Positions 9,066 to 17,598 are shown, numbered from the stretch's first letter. The stretch is 64,000 bases of DNA from CAVQYV01 sp963718295 [NCBI: uncultured Methylomirabilota bacterium] (GCA_963718295.1 CAVQYV010000008.1:186001-250000), one strand, 5' to 3'. Program-made: numbers and translations. The notes: generated from the sequence alone by a model not told the origin.

Positions 9066-9103
9066 AGCAAAGGGGCTGCGAAAGCCCCAGCCCCTTTGCT
9101 TTT
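9066..9103 (+). terminator. Intrinsic terminator of the Nramp-like gene
   Basis: Perfect 12-bp stem AGCAAAGGGGCT / AGCCCCTTTGCT with an 11-base loop and TTT, 48 bases after the stop. Confidence 0.85.
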
Positions 9104-9177
9104 GGCGTCCGATAGTTGACACGTTTTGAGCTCTCCCTGTAGCACCTGCATCAGGGAGATTATGAAGATCGTACGCC

Positions 9178-9571
9178 CCTGAATCGACGGTGCCGCCCCG
9201 CAGAATCAAACTGCGCGCCCCAGGATTTTCGGTCAATTTCCAAAATGTGGCGATTTCCCACTAATTTCAGGCACTTAAGAATCAATAGGTTGCAAGCCCA
9301 ATGTTGGAATAGCTTGGGGTATTTTGGGTAATATTTGGTTACGATGGACACAATTTTGGGCCCAGTGGCATGCTCTCATTGGAACAGATTTGATTGAGAT
9401 CCTCCCTCTAAGGGCAGCCTAATTTTCCGTTGACTTGCCCAGCTCGGGGGGAGTATAAGCTGATTCCGGTTGTTTGATTCCTTCTTCCTATCACCTTTCC
9501 GCTTTGTCTGAGAGGGAACATGAGCAGGAATCTCCAGAAAATGATCCTCTGAAGCCTCCAAGGTGGGCGTT
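9178..9571. repeat. tRNA-Phe-type island end, copy A (direct repeat)
   Basis: About 394 bp that recurs, diverged but colinear, at 17599-17990. It begins CCTGAATCGA, contains the 3' half of a tRNA-Phe, then a shared non-coding tract with ACTTAAGAATCAATAGGTTG, GGGCAGCCTAATTTTCCGTT and CTGAGAGGGAACATGA, and ends at GGGCGTT. Interpreted as the inner end of an integrated element. Confidence 0.75.
9189..9234 (-). pseudogene. tRNA-Phe 3' fragment (att remnant)
   Basis: On the minus strand the sequence matches tRNA-Phe from the anticodon loop (CGAAAATCC) through the T arm to GGGCGGCACC, with two or three substitutions relative to the intact copy at 33799. The 5' half is absent. Typical of a displaced 3' end left by integration in a tRNA gene. 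Confidence 0.75.
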
Positions 9572-9863
9572 AGCCCGCTAAGGGGGGCTTTTGTGTTTTC
9601 AGCCCGCATTCGCCCCGCCTGACGAGAGGAGGGCGGAAGCGAGCAGCAGGTCTCTCCGATGAGCTCGTCCGATTCCCAATATGACTGATCGCCATGCAAT
9701 AGAGAATATCTCCCCTGCGGGCTTATGCAGCGAGAAGTTGCAGTGAATCTATCATTTTCGACAAATCCATCGAGCATTTTCGCTTCTCTTGATCGGAAGC
9801 CTCTGCAATTCGTGCAGTAGCAGGAAATAATAGTTAGGTCCATAAAATCCAGGGGGAAAGATC
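9572..9863. other. Intergenic stretch after island end A
   Basis: About 290 bases with no coding pattern that I trust; no tRNA or repeat seen. Confidence 0.4.
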
Positions 9864-10382
9864 ATGGGCAAGATGCTTACGCTGCTGCTCGTAATTCTTT
9901 TGGCTCTCGCGTCGGTGGCCGGCTATCTGTTTCTCACCGCGAAGATTACTGCCGGGGAAAGGCAAATAGCCGATGGTCAAAGACGGCTTGAAAAAGGACA
10001 GTCCGCGCTCCAGGAGGGCAAAGCTAAGTTGGAGGCCGGCAAGCGAGAGTTGTCAGAGGGCAAGAAGGAGTACGAGCAAGCGAAAGACAACCCGTTCTTG
10101 GTGTTAGCGGACAAGCTGCTGAAAGGCGGAAAGGGCTTCAAGGACGCTGGAAAGGAGATCGCCGAAGGAGACAAGCAGGTTGCCAAAGGAGAGGGCAAGG
10201 TTGACGTTGGGGAAAGGCGACTTGATGCAGGCGAGCTTCAACTGCGCCGAGGGAGGGAACAGTTGAGGCTGGCCAAGGGCGCACGCGTTGCCTGTGCGCT
10301 CGGGGCGGCTTTTTTTGCCTCTCTATCGATTGTGCTCGGGTTCTCTTGGAGGCGATCACTGGCCCGGAATCTTTATGCATAG
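9864..10382 (+). CDS. Membrane protein with Gly-Leu heptad repeats
   Basis: 172 residues: an N-terminal membrane helix (about 4-25), a long hydrophilic region built of seven-residue repeats of the pattern xxxLxxG (LEKGQSALQEGKAKLEAGKRELSEGK at about 44-70, again at 105-140), and a C-terminal helix (about 144-162) ending RRSLARNLYA. This repeat is known from YhgE/Pip-type proteins and isolated small membrane proteins; it should form an extracytoplasmic coiled rod. No function is known. GGGGAAAG precedes the ATG. It is the first gene inside island A. Confidence 0.6.
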   Translation: MGKMLTLLLVILLALASVAGYLFLTAKITAGERQIADGQRRLEKGQSALQEGKAKLEAGKRELSEGKKEYEQAKDNPFLVLADKLLKGGKGFKDAGKEIAEGDKQVAKGEGKVDVGERRLDAGELQLRRGREQLRLAKGARVACALGAAFFASLSIVLGFSWRRSLARNLYA

Positions 10383-10644
10383 GGATGCCTAACACTTCCA
10401 GCCGACGCGCTACTGTGCGTGGCTGAGGCGCCGCGTGTGTGCCGGACGTGACTCAGGACTTCAGGGTCAAAGTCCCCGTGCCAGGTGTGAGTTTACCCTG
10501 AGAAAGAACCCCCGAAGGCCGGAGCCGACTGCTTGCGCGGTGCGCGCAGGCAAGAGGCAAGGAGAAGGACAAGGGTTCCGCCGCGCTCGTGGCCACAGTC
10601 ATGCACTACCATAAGTCTAACACGAGACATGGAGAGGGCAGCCC
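10383..10644. other. Intergenic region
   Basis: 262 bases. A GCCTAAC start and GC-rich imperfect hairpins near 10386-10440 recall an integron attC site, but the matching second core is not convincing. The string GTCCCCGTGCCAGGTG here recurs at 29114-29129. Confidence 0.3.
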
Positions 10645-11124
10645 ATGACCCCTGATAACATCACCCGTAAGCTCATTGCCATCCTGTCTGCCGATGTGAA
10701 GGACTACACCCGCCTCATGAGTCAGGACGATGTAGGCACCATCCGCACCTTGACTGCCCACAAGGAGGCGATGTGCCTGGATTCTTATCATCCCAACTAT
10801 TACTGGTGGGAGTTGGGTTGGGCCCAATACGTAGCGCACGATTATGAAGGAGCCATTGAAACGCTGAGACAGATGTCGCCGATGGGTGAAGCGAGGCCGT
10901 ATCTTGCTGCCTCCCTGGCCCAACTGGCGCGGGTGGAGGAGGCGCGTGCCGGGGCAGAGAAGTATTTGAAGGATAACCCCTCCTTCTCCGCTTCTAGCTG
11001 GGCCAGCACGCATCCGTTCCTCCGTGACAAGGACCGACAGCATGCCGCGGGGGGGCTTTATCCAGGCCGGCCTTCCGCGGTGAGATCCCCTGGACCAACA
11101 ATTAAAATTGGGATGTGTCCCTAA
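10645..11124 (+). pseudogene. Internally deleted adenylate cyclase-TPR gene
   Basis: The first ~35 residues (RKLIAILSADVKDYTRLMSQDDV) are the start of a class III nucleotidyl cyclase domain with its metal-binding Asp. At about residue 47 the sequence jumps to the far C-terminal TPR region of the same protein type (YHPNYYWWELGWAQY, YEGAIETLRQMSPMGEARPYLAASLAQL). The rest of the cyclase and the middle TPRs (several hundred residues) are missing. A run of seven G near 11050 shifts frame: the neighbouring frame reads FIQAGLPR and stops near 11081, the likely ancestral end. It cannot make cyclic nucleotide. Confidence 0.7.
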
Positions 11125-11192
11125 TTCAAAAATCGATTCGGGATTGAACACCTCAAAGAACTCGTGCATGATTATGCTCATAGGAGGTGTAT

Positions 11193-11423
11193 GTGAATAC
11201 AGTCAGACTCAACATCACTTTGCCGGAAGAAGTGGGGCGCATCCTTTCCAAAGTGAAAAACAAGTCGGCTTATATCGCGGAGGCCATCAAGGAAAAGAAG
11301 CGCATAGATGACGAAGAGAGGATGAAGAGAGAACTGGCGGCCGCGTATCGACAGGCAGCGGAGGAGGATTATGAGACCTACATGGAATGGGAGGATACGC
11401 TTAAGGACGGACTGGAATCATGA
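11193..11423 (+). CDS. MazE-like antitoxin
   Basis: 76 residues from a GTG at 11193 (AGGAGG at 11182-11187, spacing 5). The N terminus VNTVRLNITLPEEVGRIL is a ribbon-helix-helix DNA-binding start; the acidic C-terminal tail (YRQAAEEDYETYMEWEDTL) is the kind that wraps and blocks a MazF toxin. It overlaps the toxin gene by four bases (ATGA), the usual antitoxin-first order, and the pair probably autoregulates. An upstream GTG at 11187 sits on the ribosome-binding site and is less likely. Confidence 0.8.
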   Translation: MNTVRLNITLPEEVGRILSKVKNKSAYIAEAIKEKKRIDDEERMKRELAAAYRQAAEEDYETYMEWEDTLKDGLES

Positions 11424-11755
11424 AGCGCGGGGACATCTTCTTGGTGGATTTTGAGCCATCCCGAGGGGGTGAAATCAAGAAGAAGAGACCGGCGCTGATC
11501 ATATCTGGTGAGCAAGCCAACAGATACTTGAGGACCTTCACGGTCCTCCCATTTTCATCGAAGACTGACAAGGTGTATCCCTTCGAGGTCCTGGTGAAAA
11601 AGAAAGAGAGTCGTCTTCCCGTGGACTCCAAGCTGAAGATCGCCCAGATGAGGGCTGTGGATAAGGCGAGGCTCACAAGTTATGTGGGAACGCTCCACGA
11701 TGACACCCTGGCGGCGGTGGAAAGGGCAATCAAGTTACATCTGGACATGGATTGA
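11420..11755 (+). CDS. MazF/PemK-type mRNA interferase toxin
   Basis: 111 residues, standard MazF length. Motifs: MKRGDIFLVDFEPSRGGEI with the catalytic-site Arg, KKRPALIISGEQANRYLRTFTVLPF, and KIAQMRAVDKARLTSYVGTL with the conserved Gln/Arg pair. These toxins cut mRNA at short sequences and stop translation. No lesion is visible, so it is likely active when free of its antitoxin. It lies in island A, where such modules commonly stabilise the element. Confidence 0.88.
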   Translation: MKRGDIFLVDFEPSRGGEIKKKRPALIISGEQANRYLRTFTVLPFSSKTDKVYPFEVLVKKKESRLPVDSKLKIAQMRAVDKARLTSYVGTLHDDTLAAVERAIKLHLDMD

Positions 11756-12021
11756 TCCGAATTGCATCCATTGGATCCTGTCAGGCGGAGAATGATCACT
11801 GAATGATCCAACAGGCCCAAAGAAGCGAGGATCGACCTCAGGCAGGGTTTCTCGGGCGCACGATCCATTGGAGAGGAATTCCGTGACGGTCAGTTTGGCT
11901 ACCCAACACATGTGTGGCGTCCCGCGAATTCTTTCTGAGTTCTTACGCTCCCGGGCGATCAGAGGGGGCGTCCTTCCGAGTTGCGGACTATCGAAGGATT
12001 CACCGAATTGAACATTTCTTC
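11756..12021. other. Intergenic spacer between two toxin-antitoxin pairs
   Basis: 266 bases; no gene, tRNA or clear hairpin seen. Confidence 0.4.
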
Positions 12022-12049
12022 TTGACAATAATATGATACCATATATAGT
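12022..12049 (+). promoter_or_regulatory. Promoter with overlapping AT-rich palindrome; leaderless start
   Basis: TTGACA 12022-12027, 16-base spacer, TATAGT 12044-12049. The imperfect palindrome GATACCATATATAGTATTA covers the -10 and may be the autoregulatory operator. The predicted transcript starts within about two bases of the ATG at 12058 and no Shine-Dalgarno sequence precedes it. Confidence 0.55.
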
Positions 12050-12057
12050 ATTATAAC

Positions 12058-12486
12058 ATGCCCAAGAGGAAAGTCAGGATTGTTCTGGATACGAACGTGC
12101 TCTATGCCGGTCTTTATTCACCTCAGGGCGCTTCTTTCAGGGTGCTACGATTGATGGAAGAAGGCCAGCTCAAGACAGTCTTATCGACCACTTTACTATT
12201 TGAATATGAGAGCGTCCTCAAGAAGAATCAGGCAGTGCTGGACTTATCGGACCCAGAAATCGAGAAGATTTTAGATTATCTCTGCATGCGAAGCGAGCAT
12301 CAAAGGGTATATTTTTTATGGCGTCCTCATCTGCCTGACCCCAAAGATGATCATTTGTTGGAATTGGCCGTAGCTTCTGGGATAAAGTTCATTGTGGCTC
12401 ACAATACAAAGGACTTCGCAGGGACAGAGCAATTTGGCATAAGATCGATAACTCCCAAAGAACTATTATTGGAGGAAATACCATGA
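12058..12486 (+). CDS. PIN-domain toxin (COG1569 type)
   Basis: 142 residues. RIVLDTNVLYAGL provides the first PIN acidic residue, LLFEYESVL the next (Glu), and LPDPKDDHLLELAVASGIKFIVAHNTKDFAG the DxxDxxxLxxA segment and final Asp. PIN toxins are Mg-dependent ribonucleases. The toxin comes first, overlapping its antitoxin by four bases, the reverse of the MazEF-like pair. All four acidic residues are present, so activity is likely. The start is unambiguous from the conserved RKVRIVLDTNV beginning, and translation would be leaderless. Confidence 0.85.
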   Translation: MPKRKVRIVLDTNVLYAGLYSPQGASFRVLRLMEEGQLKTVLSTTLLFEYESVLKKNQAVLDLSDPEIEKILDYLCMRSEHQRVYFLWRPHLPDPKDDHLLELAVASGIKFIVAHNTKDFAGTEQFGIRSITPKELLLEEIP

Positions 12487-12719
12487 GCGCCTTGAGTCTG
12501 CGCTTGCCGGAATCCATTCATCGTCACATCAGAGAAATCGCGAAAAGGGAAGGAGTCTCCATCAACCAGTTTATTTCATCGGCTGTATCAGAAAAGGTCT
12601 CTGCTTTGATGACGGAGGATTATTTGAAGGATAGAGCCAAGAGAGCGAGGAAGGACGATTTCGGAAAAATATTGGCTAAGGTTCCAAATCGCAAGCCAAC
12701 CCCGGGCGATGGGTTATAG
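12483..12719 (+). CDS. Ribbon-helix-helix antitoxin (HicB-like)
   Basis: 78 residues. LSLRLPESIHRHIREIAKREGVSINQFISSAVSEKVSAL is a textbook Arc/HicB-type ribbon-helix-helix; the remaining ~35 residues (DYLKDRAKRARKDDFGKIL) should contact the PIN toxin. It follows the toxin with an ATGA overlap and is probably the DNA-binding autorepressor of the pair, perhaps at the palindrome over the 12044 promoter. Confidence 0.8.
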   Translation: MSALSLRLPESIHRHIREIAKREGVSINQFISSAVSEKVSALMTEDYLKDRAKRARKDDFGKILAKVPNRKPTPGDGL

Positions 12720-12974
12720 ATCTTGCGAGGACAGGTAAATCCCATCGGTTGAATCCAGTGAAGCTCCCCGTCCTCACAGACGCCGCTCCCGGAAAGGCGC
12801 TTTGGTTCCATTTGTATTACGGCCTTCACCCTGCGCTCACAGGCGGGGCCTACAGGAGTTGACGAAAAGGAAAGCACCAGATGGACAGCGGTAGGCGCCG
12901 CAAAAATCTTCTTAGCCCAAAGAATTACGGTTCCTTTTCCTGCTAATTTCCCCAATATTTCAAAGGAGGATTTC
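12720..12974. other. Intergenic region upstream of the OmpA gene
   Basis: 255 bases. Apart from AAAGGAGG at 12962-12969, which serves the next gene, nothing is evident. Confidence 0.4.
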
Positions 12975-14498
12975 ATGATGAAAAAAATTCATTTCCTTCT
13001 CGCGTTCCTGCTCCTGGTAGTCCTCAGCACACCGGCTCTTGCCCAAATCCAGCCCGGCGCCTACTCCCTGTCCCCCTTCGTGGGTGGCTTCTGGTTCGAA
13101 GGCAACCAGGACCTGGACCACAAGCCCGTCTACGGCTTGCGCCTGGGCCACGATTTCACCAAGAACTGGGGCGCCGAGTTGGTCTTCGACTATGTCGACA
13201 CCCATTACGAACCCAAGGACTTGCATACCAACGTCTACAACTACCGGGTCGAGGGACTCTACCATTTCATGCCGGACAGCAAGCTGGTACCCTTCCTGGC
13301 GGCCGGACTCGGGGGCATGAGCATCGATTACCGAGGTGACAAGTCGGATAAAACCCGGTTTACCCCCGCCCTCGGCGGGGGTCTGAAGTATTTCGTGACC
13401 GACTGGATGGCCCTCCGAGCGGATGTGCGCTACGTGATGGGCATCGGCAGCGTCTACCATAACCTGGAGTACGCTTTGGGCCTGAGCTTTTACTTCGGCG
13501 CCAAGCGCGCTGCGGCCCCTGTGGTCGCGGCGAAAGCAGTCGAGGCTCCGGCCCCCGCCCCGGCCGTGGTTGCGGCCCCGCCGGTGGAACAAGATTCAGA
13601 CAAGGACAGCGTGCCAGATTCCCGTGACAAGTGCCCCGGGACCCCGCCAGGTACACGTGTCGACAAGTATGGCTGCCCGCTCGATTCAGACCAGGACGGC
13701 GTGCCGAATTACTTGGATAAGTGCCCCGAAACAGCATCAGGCGTTGCCGTCGACAAGTATGGCTGTCCGCTCGATGCCGACCAGGACGGCGTAGCGGATT
13801 ACCTGGATAAGTGCCCCGGAACACCATCAGGGGTTGCCGTCGACAAGGATGGTTGTCCGCCCGATGCCGACCAGGACGGCGTAGCGGATTACCTGGATAA
13901 GTGCCCCGGAACACCATCAGGCGTTGCCGTCGACAAGGATGGCTGCCCGCTCGATTCAGACCAGGACGGCGTGCCGGATTACCTGGATAAGTGCCCCGAA
14001 ACAGCATCAGGCGTTGCCGTCGACAAGGATGGCTGCCCGCTCGATTCAGACCAGGACGGCGTAGCGGATTACCTGGATAAGTGCCCCGAAACAGCATCAG
14101 GCGTTGCCGTCGACAAGGATGGCTGCCCGGTACCGCCGGAAAAGGTATCGATAACCCTGGCAATAGAGTTTGATACTGGCAAGGCCGACATCAAGAGCAA
14201 ATACCATGAAGAAATCGGCAAGGTCGCGGCTTTTTTGAGAGAATATCCCACGGCGACCGGTACTATTGAAGGGCATACCGACAATATCGGAAAGGAGGCG
14301 ATGAATCAGGAGCTTTCCCAGCGGCGTGCCGAGAGCATCAAGAATTATCTTGTGCAGAAATTCGGTATTGACCCAGCCCGCCTATCGGCAAAGGGATATG
14401 GGATGGCCCGGCCGATTGCCGACAACAAGACTGCTGAGGGGCGACAGAAAAACCGGCGCATTGAAGCTATCTTTGATGCTATGGTAGTCAAGAAATAA
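12975..14498 (+). CDS. OmpA-family porin with six TSP3 repeats
   Basis: 507 residues. Signal peptide 1-22 (cleavage after LAQ region), an eight-stranded OmpA-like beta-barrel (about 25-180), an Ala/Pro/Val linker (184-205), six 30-residue calcium-binding thrombospondin type 3 repeats (about 207-386; core DQDGVADYLDKCP, GVAVDKDGCP), and a C-terminal OmpA peptidoglycan-binding domain (about 392-507) with FDTGKADIK, IEGHTDNIG and LSQRRAESIKNYL. It links the outer membrane to peptidoglycan. AAAGGAGG precedes the ATG. A second ATG one codon on is equally possible. Confidence 0.9.
   Translation: MMKKIHFLLAFLLLVVLSTPALAQIQPGAYSLSPFVGGFWFEGNQDLDHKPVYGLRLGHDFTKNWGAELVFDYVDTHYEPKDLHTNVYNYRVEGLYHFMPDSKLVPFLAAGLGGMSIDYRGDKSDKTRFTPALGGGLKYFVTDWMALRADVRYVMGIGSVYHNLEYALGLSFYFGAKRAAAPVVAAKAVEAPAPAPAVVAAPPVEQDSDKDSVPDSRDKCPGTPPGTRVDKYGCPLDSDQDGVPNYLDKCPETASGVAVDKYGCPLDADQDGVADYLDKCPGTPSGVAVDKDGCPPDADQDGVADYLDKCPGTPSGVAVDKDGCPLDSDQDGVPDYLDKCPETASGVAVDKDGCPLDSDQDGVADYLDKCPETASGVAVDKDGCPVPPEKVSITLAIEFDTGKADIKSKYHEEIGKVAAFLREYPTATGTIEGHTDNIGKEAMNQELSQRRAESIKNYLVQKFGIDPARLSAKGYGMARPIADNKTAEGRQKNRRIEAIFDAMVVKK
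13593..14132 (+). repeat. Six tandem 90-bp repeats (TSP3 units)
   Basis: Units start at 13593, 13683, 13773, 13863, 13953 and 14043, exactly 90 bp apart. The last five differ at few positions, at silent as well as coding sites, which points to recent expansion; the first is more diverged. Unit number is likely to vary between strains. Confidence 0.85.
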
Positions 14499-14699
14499 GG
14501 AGGATTTTCGCGATAAGCGGCGGAAACTTAAATGTGAAGGTCGCGGATCGCCGAAAGTCTTGCTCTCTTGCGCTCCCCAATCAGGTGCGGCTCGCGTTGC
14601 CACATTGGCGCGCCGTTCCATTCAGGGGAAGCTTATCCCCAGCTGGCTGAAAATGGAGGACGTCGTCGTCTCCGGGCTCATGACCAACTGTGCTGCGAA
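14499..14699. other. Intergenic spacer
   Basis: About 200 bases with nothing recognisable before the methyltransferase remnant. Confidence 0.35.
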
Positions 14700-15348
14700 T
14701 CAACGGCGCGGGACGCGTACTACCGGGACTACCGGGTGTTCTTCCCGGTGGATGGAAACGGTTCGATCAGCGAGGAGATGCACCTCGCGAGTCTCTTGAA
14801 CCTTGCCTTCGGTTTTGCGTACCTGACGACGGGAGATGCGATCGCTAGATGGCTCACCATATCCCGGAAGAGGCCAAGCGTTACGGCAAGCTGACGGTGC
14901 TGCCGACTCGGATGAACCGGGACCTGGCCATGGGGGATGAGCTCTTGACGGGGACCGGGGCGGGCAACCTGTTCATGGTCTTCGGCGAGCCGGACGTGGA
15001 GATCAGGAAGCAGAAGGACGGCACGCTCATCGCCGAAATCAAGGGCGTGGACGTGTACGACCCGACGACCGGCGAGATACGCAGTGCCTCCACTGACGAC
15101 ATCGCCTGCTGGTTCATCGACACCGACTACAACGGCGAGAGCTTCTTCGTCCGCCACGCCTACTTCACCGGCGCGGATGAGCCGTACGACAAACTCAAGC
15201 GGGCCCTGCGCGCCGAGATCGACGAGGCGGCCTGGTCGAGCCTATACAGCACGGTGAGCCGGCCGTTCGAGAAGCCGGCGACGGGTAAGATGCCGTGAAG
15301 GTCATCAACCATTACGGCGACGAGGTGCTGAAGGTGTTCGAGGTGTAG
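14700..15348 (+). pseudogene. Decayed C-terminal part of an adenine DNA methyltransferase
   Basis: Two frames carry coding sequence: one with RDAYYRDYRVFFPVDGNGSI, the next with NLFMVFGEPDVEIRKQKDG, IKGVDVYDPTTGEIRSASTDDIACWFIDTDYNGESFFVRHAYFTG and WSSLYSTVSRPFEKPATGK. A one-base insertion near 15289 then diverts it; the neighbouring frame continues VKVINHYGDEVLKVFEV to TAG at 15346-15348. This is the tail I associate with type III/adenine-specific Mod proteins. The catalytic core is missing, so it cannot methylate DNA. Confidence 0.55.
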
Positions 15349-15359
15349 AAGAAAAAATC

Positions 15360-15411
15360 GGGATGGTTCCATTTTCCGGGGGTTGGAAGGCACAACAAAT
15401 AGGACCGTCCC
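15360..15411. repeat. Short REP/MITE-like inverted repeat
   Basis: GGGATGGTTCCATTT (15360-15374) and AAATAGGACCGTCCC (15397-15411) pair at 12 of 15 positions around a 22-base loop. The GGGACGGT-type ends resemble the ends moved by REP-associated transposases. Confidence 0.4.
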
Positions 15412-15436
15412 ATTTATTCACATTTATTCACACAAT

Positions 15437-15473
15437 CAGAGGGTCGCGGGTTCCAGTCCCGTTTCCCACTCCA
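15437..15473 (+). pseudogene. tRNA-Gly(GCC) 3' fragment, left copy
   Basis: CAGAGGGTCGCGGG, then the T loop (TTCCAGT) and CCCGTTTCCCACTCCA: the 3' end of tRNA-Gly including encoded CCA, with substitutions. The 5' part is absent. A near-identical fragment lies at 17482-17518. Confidence 0.7.
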
Positions 15474-15499
15474 GGTCTTTTTCCCGAAATCCTTGACGA

Positions 15500-15525
15500 A
15501 GCCGGGCACTTCACCCGGCTTTCTT
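15500..15525 (+). terminator. Terminator downstream of the tRNA-Gly fragment
   Basis: AGCCGGG, 7-base loop, CCCGGCT, then TTCTT. Probably the original terminator of the tRNA-Gly whose 3' end was displaced here. Confidence 0.6.
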
Positions 15526-15536
15526 GATGGAGCGTC

Positions 15537-17387
15537 ATGACCACAGCCCAAATCGCTGGCCTCAAGGGCGACGCCGTCCGAAACGGCATCCGCAACATCG
15601 CAATCATCTCTCACGTCGACCACGGCAAGACGACGCTGATCGACGCAATGCTGTGGCAGTCCGGCGTCTTCCGCGAGAACCAAAAGGTCGTCGAGCGGGT
15701 GATGGACTCGAACGACCTAGAGCGCGAGAAGGGGATCACGATTCTGGCCAAGAACGCGGCAGTGCGGTTTGGCCGTTACAAGATCAACATCGTCGACACG
15801 CCCGGACATGCCGACTTCGGGGGCGAGGTGGAGCGCACGCTGAAGATGGTCGACGGCGTACTGCTGCTGGTCGACGCCAGCGAAGGGCCGCTGCCGCAGA
15901 CGCGCTTCGTGCTGAAGAAGGCGCTCGAACTGGGACTGCCGCCGATCGTCGTGATCAACAAGATCGACCGCAAGGACGCACGGCCGCGGGAGGTTTTGGA
16001 CGAGATCTACGACCTTTTCATCGACCTCGACGCGCACGAGGACCAGCTCGATTTTCCTGTGCTCTACACGATCGCGCGGGACGGCGCCTGCCGGCTGACG
16101 CCGGAAGGTGAGAGCCACCGCCTGCAGCCGCTGTTCGAGGAGATCATTCGGACGATCCCGGCGCCGCGCTATCAGCCATCAGCGGCGCTGCAAATGCTGG
16201 TGCTCAACCTCGACTACTCGGACTTCGTGGGGCGGTTGGCGGTGGGGCGTGTCGTCAACGGGCACCTGCGCGCCAAGCAGGAAGTGGGGCTGGTGCGTGA
16301 GAACGGCAGCATCGATCGTGCGCGGATCAGCTATCTATACGCGTTCGAGGGGCTGGAGCGCGTGGAGGTGGCCGAGGCGGGTCCGGGGGACATCGTCCAG
16401 CTGGCGGGGTTCGACGAGGTGAACATCGGGGACACTATCACCGACGTGGATGACCCGCGGCCGCTGCCGCGCGTGACCGTCGACGAGCCGACCGTGAGCA
16501 TGATGTTCTCGATCAACACCTCGCCCTTTGCCGGGCAAGAGGGGCAGTTCGTGACATCGCGCAATCTGAAGGATCGGCTGGAGCGGGAGGTGCTGACGAA
16601 CGTGGCGTTGCACGTTGAGCCGGGCGACTCGGCCGACACATTCATGGTGTCGGGCCGGGGCGAGCTGCAGATGGCAATTCTGGTTGAGACGATGCGGCGC
16701 GAGGGATTCGAGCTGACGGCGAGCAAGCCGCAGGTGATCACGCGCGAGATCCGCGGTGTGAAACAGGAGCCGATTGAGCAGTTGGTGATCGACTGTCCGG
16801 AAGACTATGTGGGCGTCGTGACGCAGAAGATCGCCGGCCGCAGCGGGCGTATGACGAATATGGTGAATCACGGCACGGGTCGGGTGCGGCTGGAGTTCCG
16901 CATCCCATCGCGGGGGCTGATCGGCTTTCGCAGCCAGTTTCTGACGGACACGCGTGGCACCGGACTGCTGAACCACTTGTACGATGGGTATGAGCCGTGG
17001 CGGGGAGATATCGAGCATCGCACGAACGGCGCGCTGGTGGCGGACCGTACGGGCGCCGCGGTCGCGTACGCTATTGAGCGGGCGCAGAAGCGCGGGGAGA
17101 TGTTCATTGAGCCGGGGGAGCGTGTGTATGAGGGGATGATCGTCGGGGAGAACGCGCGCGAGGGAGACATCAACGTCAACATCACGAAAGAGAAGAAACT
17201 CACCAACATCCGCTCGTCGACGTCCGACATCGGGGTGCAACTGCTGCCGGTGCGGCGGATGTCGCTGGAGCAGGCGCTGGAGTGGATCGCCGAGGACGAG
17301 ATGCTGGAGGTGACGCCGAAGAGCTTGCGACTGCGAAAGCGGCTGCTCACGGCAAACGAGCGGGCGCGAGGCGCGCAGCGGGGATAG
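15537..17387 (+). CDS. typA: Ribosome-associated GTPase TypA/BipA
   Basis: 616 residues, the normal TypA length. Domain order: GTPase (about 18-205; [52 protein letters not shown]), beta-barrel domain II (to ~305), EF-G-like domains III and V ([33 protein letters not shown]), and the TypA-specific C-terminal domain with [24 protein letters not shown]. It assists ribosome assembly and stress adaptation. The base use is richer in C/G than flanking genes. It is bracketed by tRNA-Gly 3' fragments 2 kb apart inside an island, an odd place for a conserved gene. Confidence 0.95.
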   Translation: MTTAQIAGLKGDAVRNGIRNIAIISHVDHGKTTLIDAMLWQSGVFRENQKVVERVMDSNDLEREKGITILAKNAAVRFGRYKINIVDTPGHADFGGEVERTLKMVDGVLLLVDASEGPLPQTRFVLKKALELGLPPIVVINKIDRKDARPREVLDEIYDLFIDLDAHEDQLDFPVLYTIARDGACRLTPEGESHRLQPLFEEIIRTIPAPRYQPSAALQMLVLNLDYSDFVGRLAVGRVVNGHLRAKQEVGLVRENGSIDRARISYLYAFEGLERVEVAEAGPGDIVQLAGFDEVNIGDTITDVDDPRPLPRVTVDEPTVSMMFSINTSPFAGQEGQFVTSRNLKDRLEREVLTNVALHVEPGDSADTFMVSGRGELQMAILVETMRREGFELTASKPQVITREIRGVKQEPIEQLVIDCPEDYVGVVTQKIAGRSGRMTNMVNHGTGRVRLEFRIPSRGLIGFRSQFLTDTRGTGLLNHLYDGYEPWRGDIEHRTNGALVADRTGAAVAYAIERAQKRGEMFIEPGERVYEGMIVGENAREGDINVNITKEKKLTNIRSSTSDIGVQLLPVRRMSLEQALEWIAEDEMLEVTPKSLRLRKRLLTANERARGAQRG

Positions 17388-17481
17388 GAAGCGCGAGCCC
17401 GCAGAGCCACAGGGTTTCGAAATCGCAAGCAAGGCCGCGATTCGCCCGCCCTTTTTCGAATTCGGCAGACCACCTTCTTGG

Positions 17482-17518
17482 CAGAGGGTCGCGGGTTCGA
17501 ATCCCGTTTCCCGCTCCA
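17482..17518 (+). pseudogene. tRNA-Gly(GCC) 3' fragment, right copy
   Basis: CAGAGGGTCGCGGGTTCGAA then TCCCGTTTCCCGCTCCA: exact bacterial tRNA-Gly(GCC) 3' end with CCA. Preceding bases do not fold as the 5' half. Same orientation as the left copy, 2,045 bp away. Confidence 0.75.
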
Positions 17519-17537
17519 CGGTTTAGTTACAGTCAAC

Positions 17538-17564
17538 AAAAAAGCCATCCTCGGAAGGGATGGC
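17538..17564 (-). terminator. Terminator belonging to the displaced tRNA-Phe end
   Basis: On the minus strand GCCATCC, loop, GGATGGC, then six T. The same hairpin (GCCATCC/GGATGGC plus T run) follows the intact tRNA-Phe at 33736-33761, so the tRNA end and its terminator were duplicated together. Confidence 0.75.
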
Positions 17565-17598
17565 TCGATACAGCACGCATAACCTATGTTGAAACTCA

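Noticed and set aside
10386-10440. Integron attC site downstream of the heptad-repeat gene
   Set aside because: GCCTAAC and a partial hairpin are present, but no matching GTTRRRY core closes the structure and no integron integrase catalytic domain is in the window.
13593-14132. CRISPR array
   Set aside because: The regular 90-bp repeats are in-frame TSP3 coding units without spacers. No other regularly spaced short repeats were seen.
13360-14163. Long minus-strand open frame inside the OmpA gene
   Set aside because: It is a by-product of the 90-bp repeats, whose length is a multiple of three; the peptide is a repeated low-complexity shadow.
16335-17519. 394-codon minus-strand frame over typA
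   Set aside because: High GC content keeps the opposite strand open; the plus strand is unmistakably TypA.
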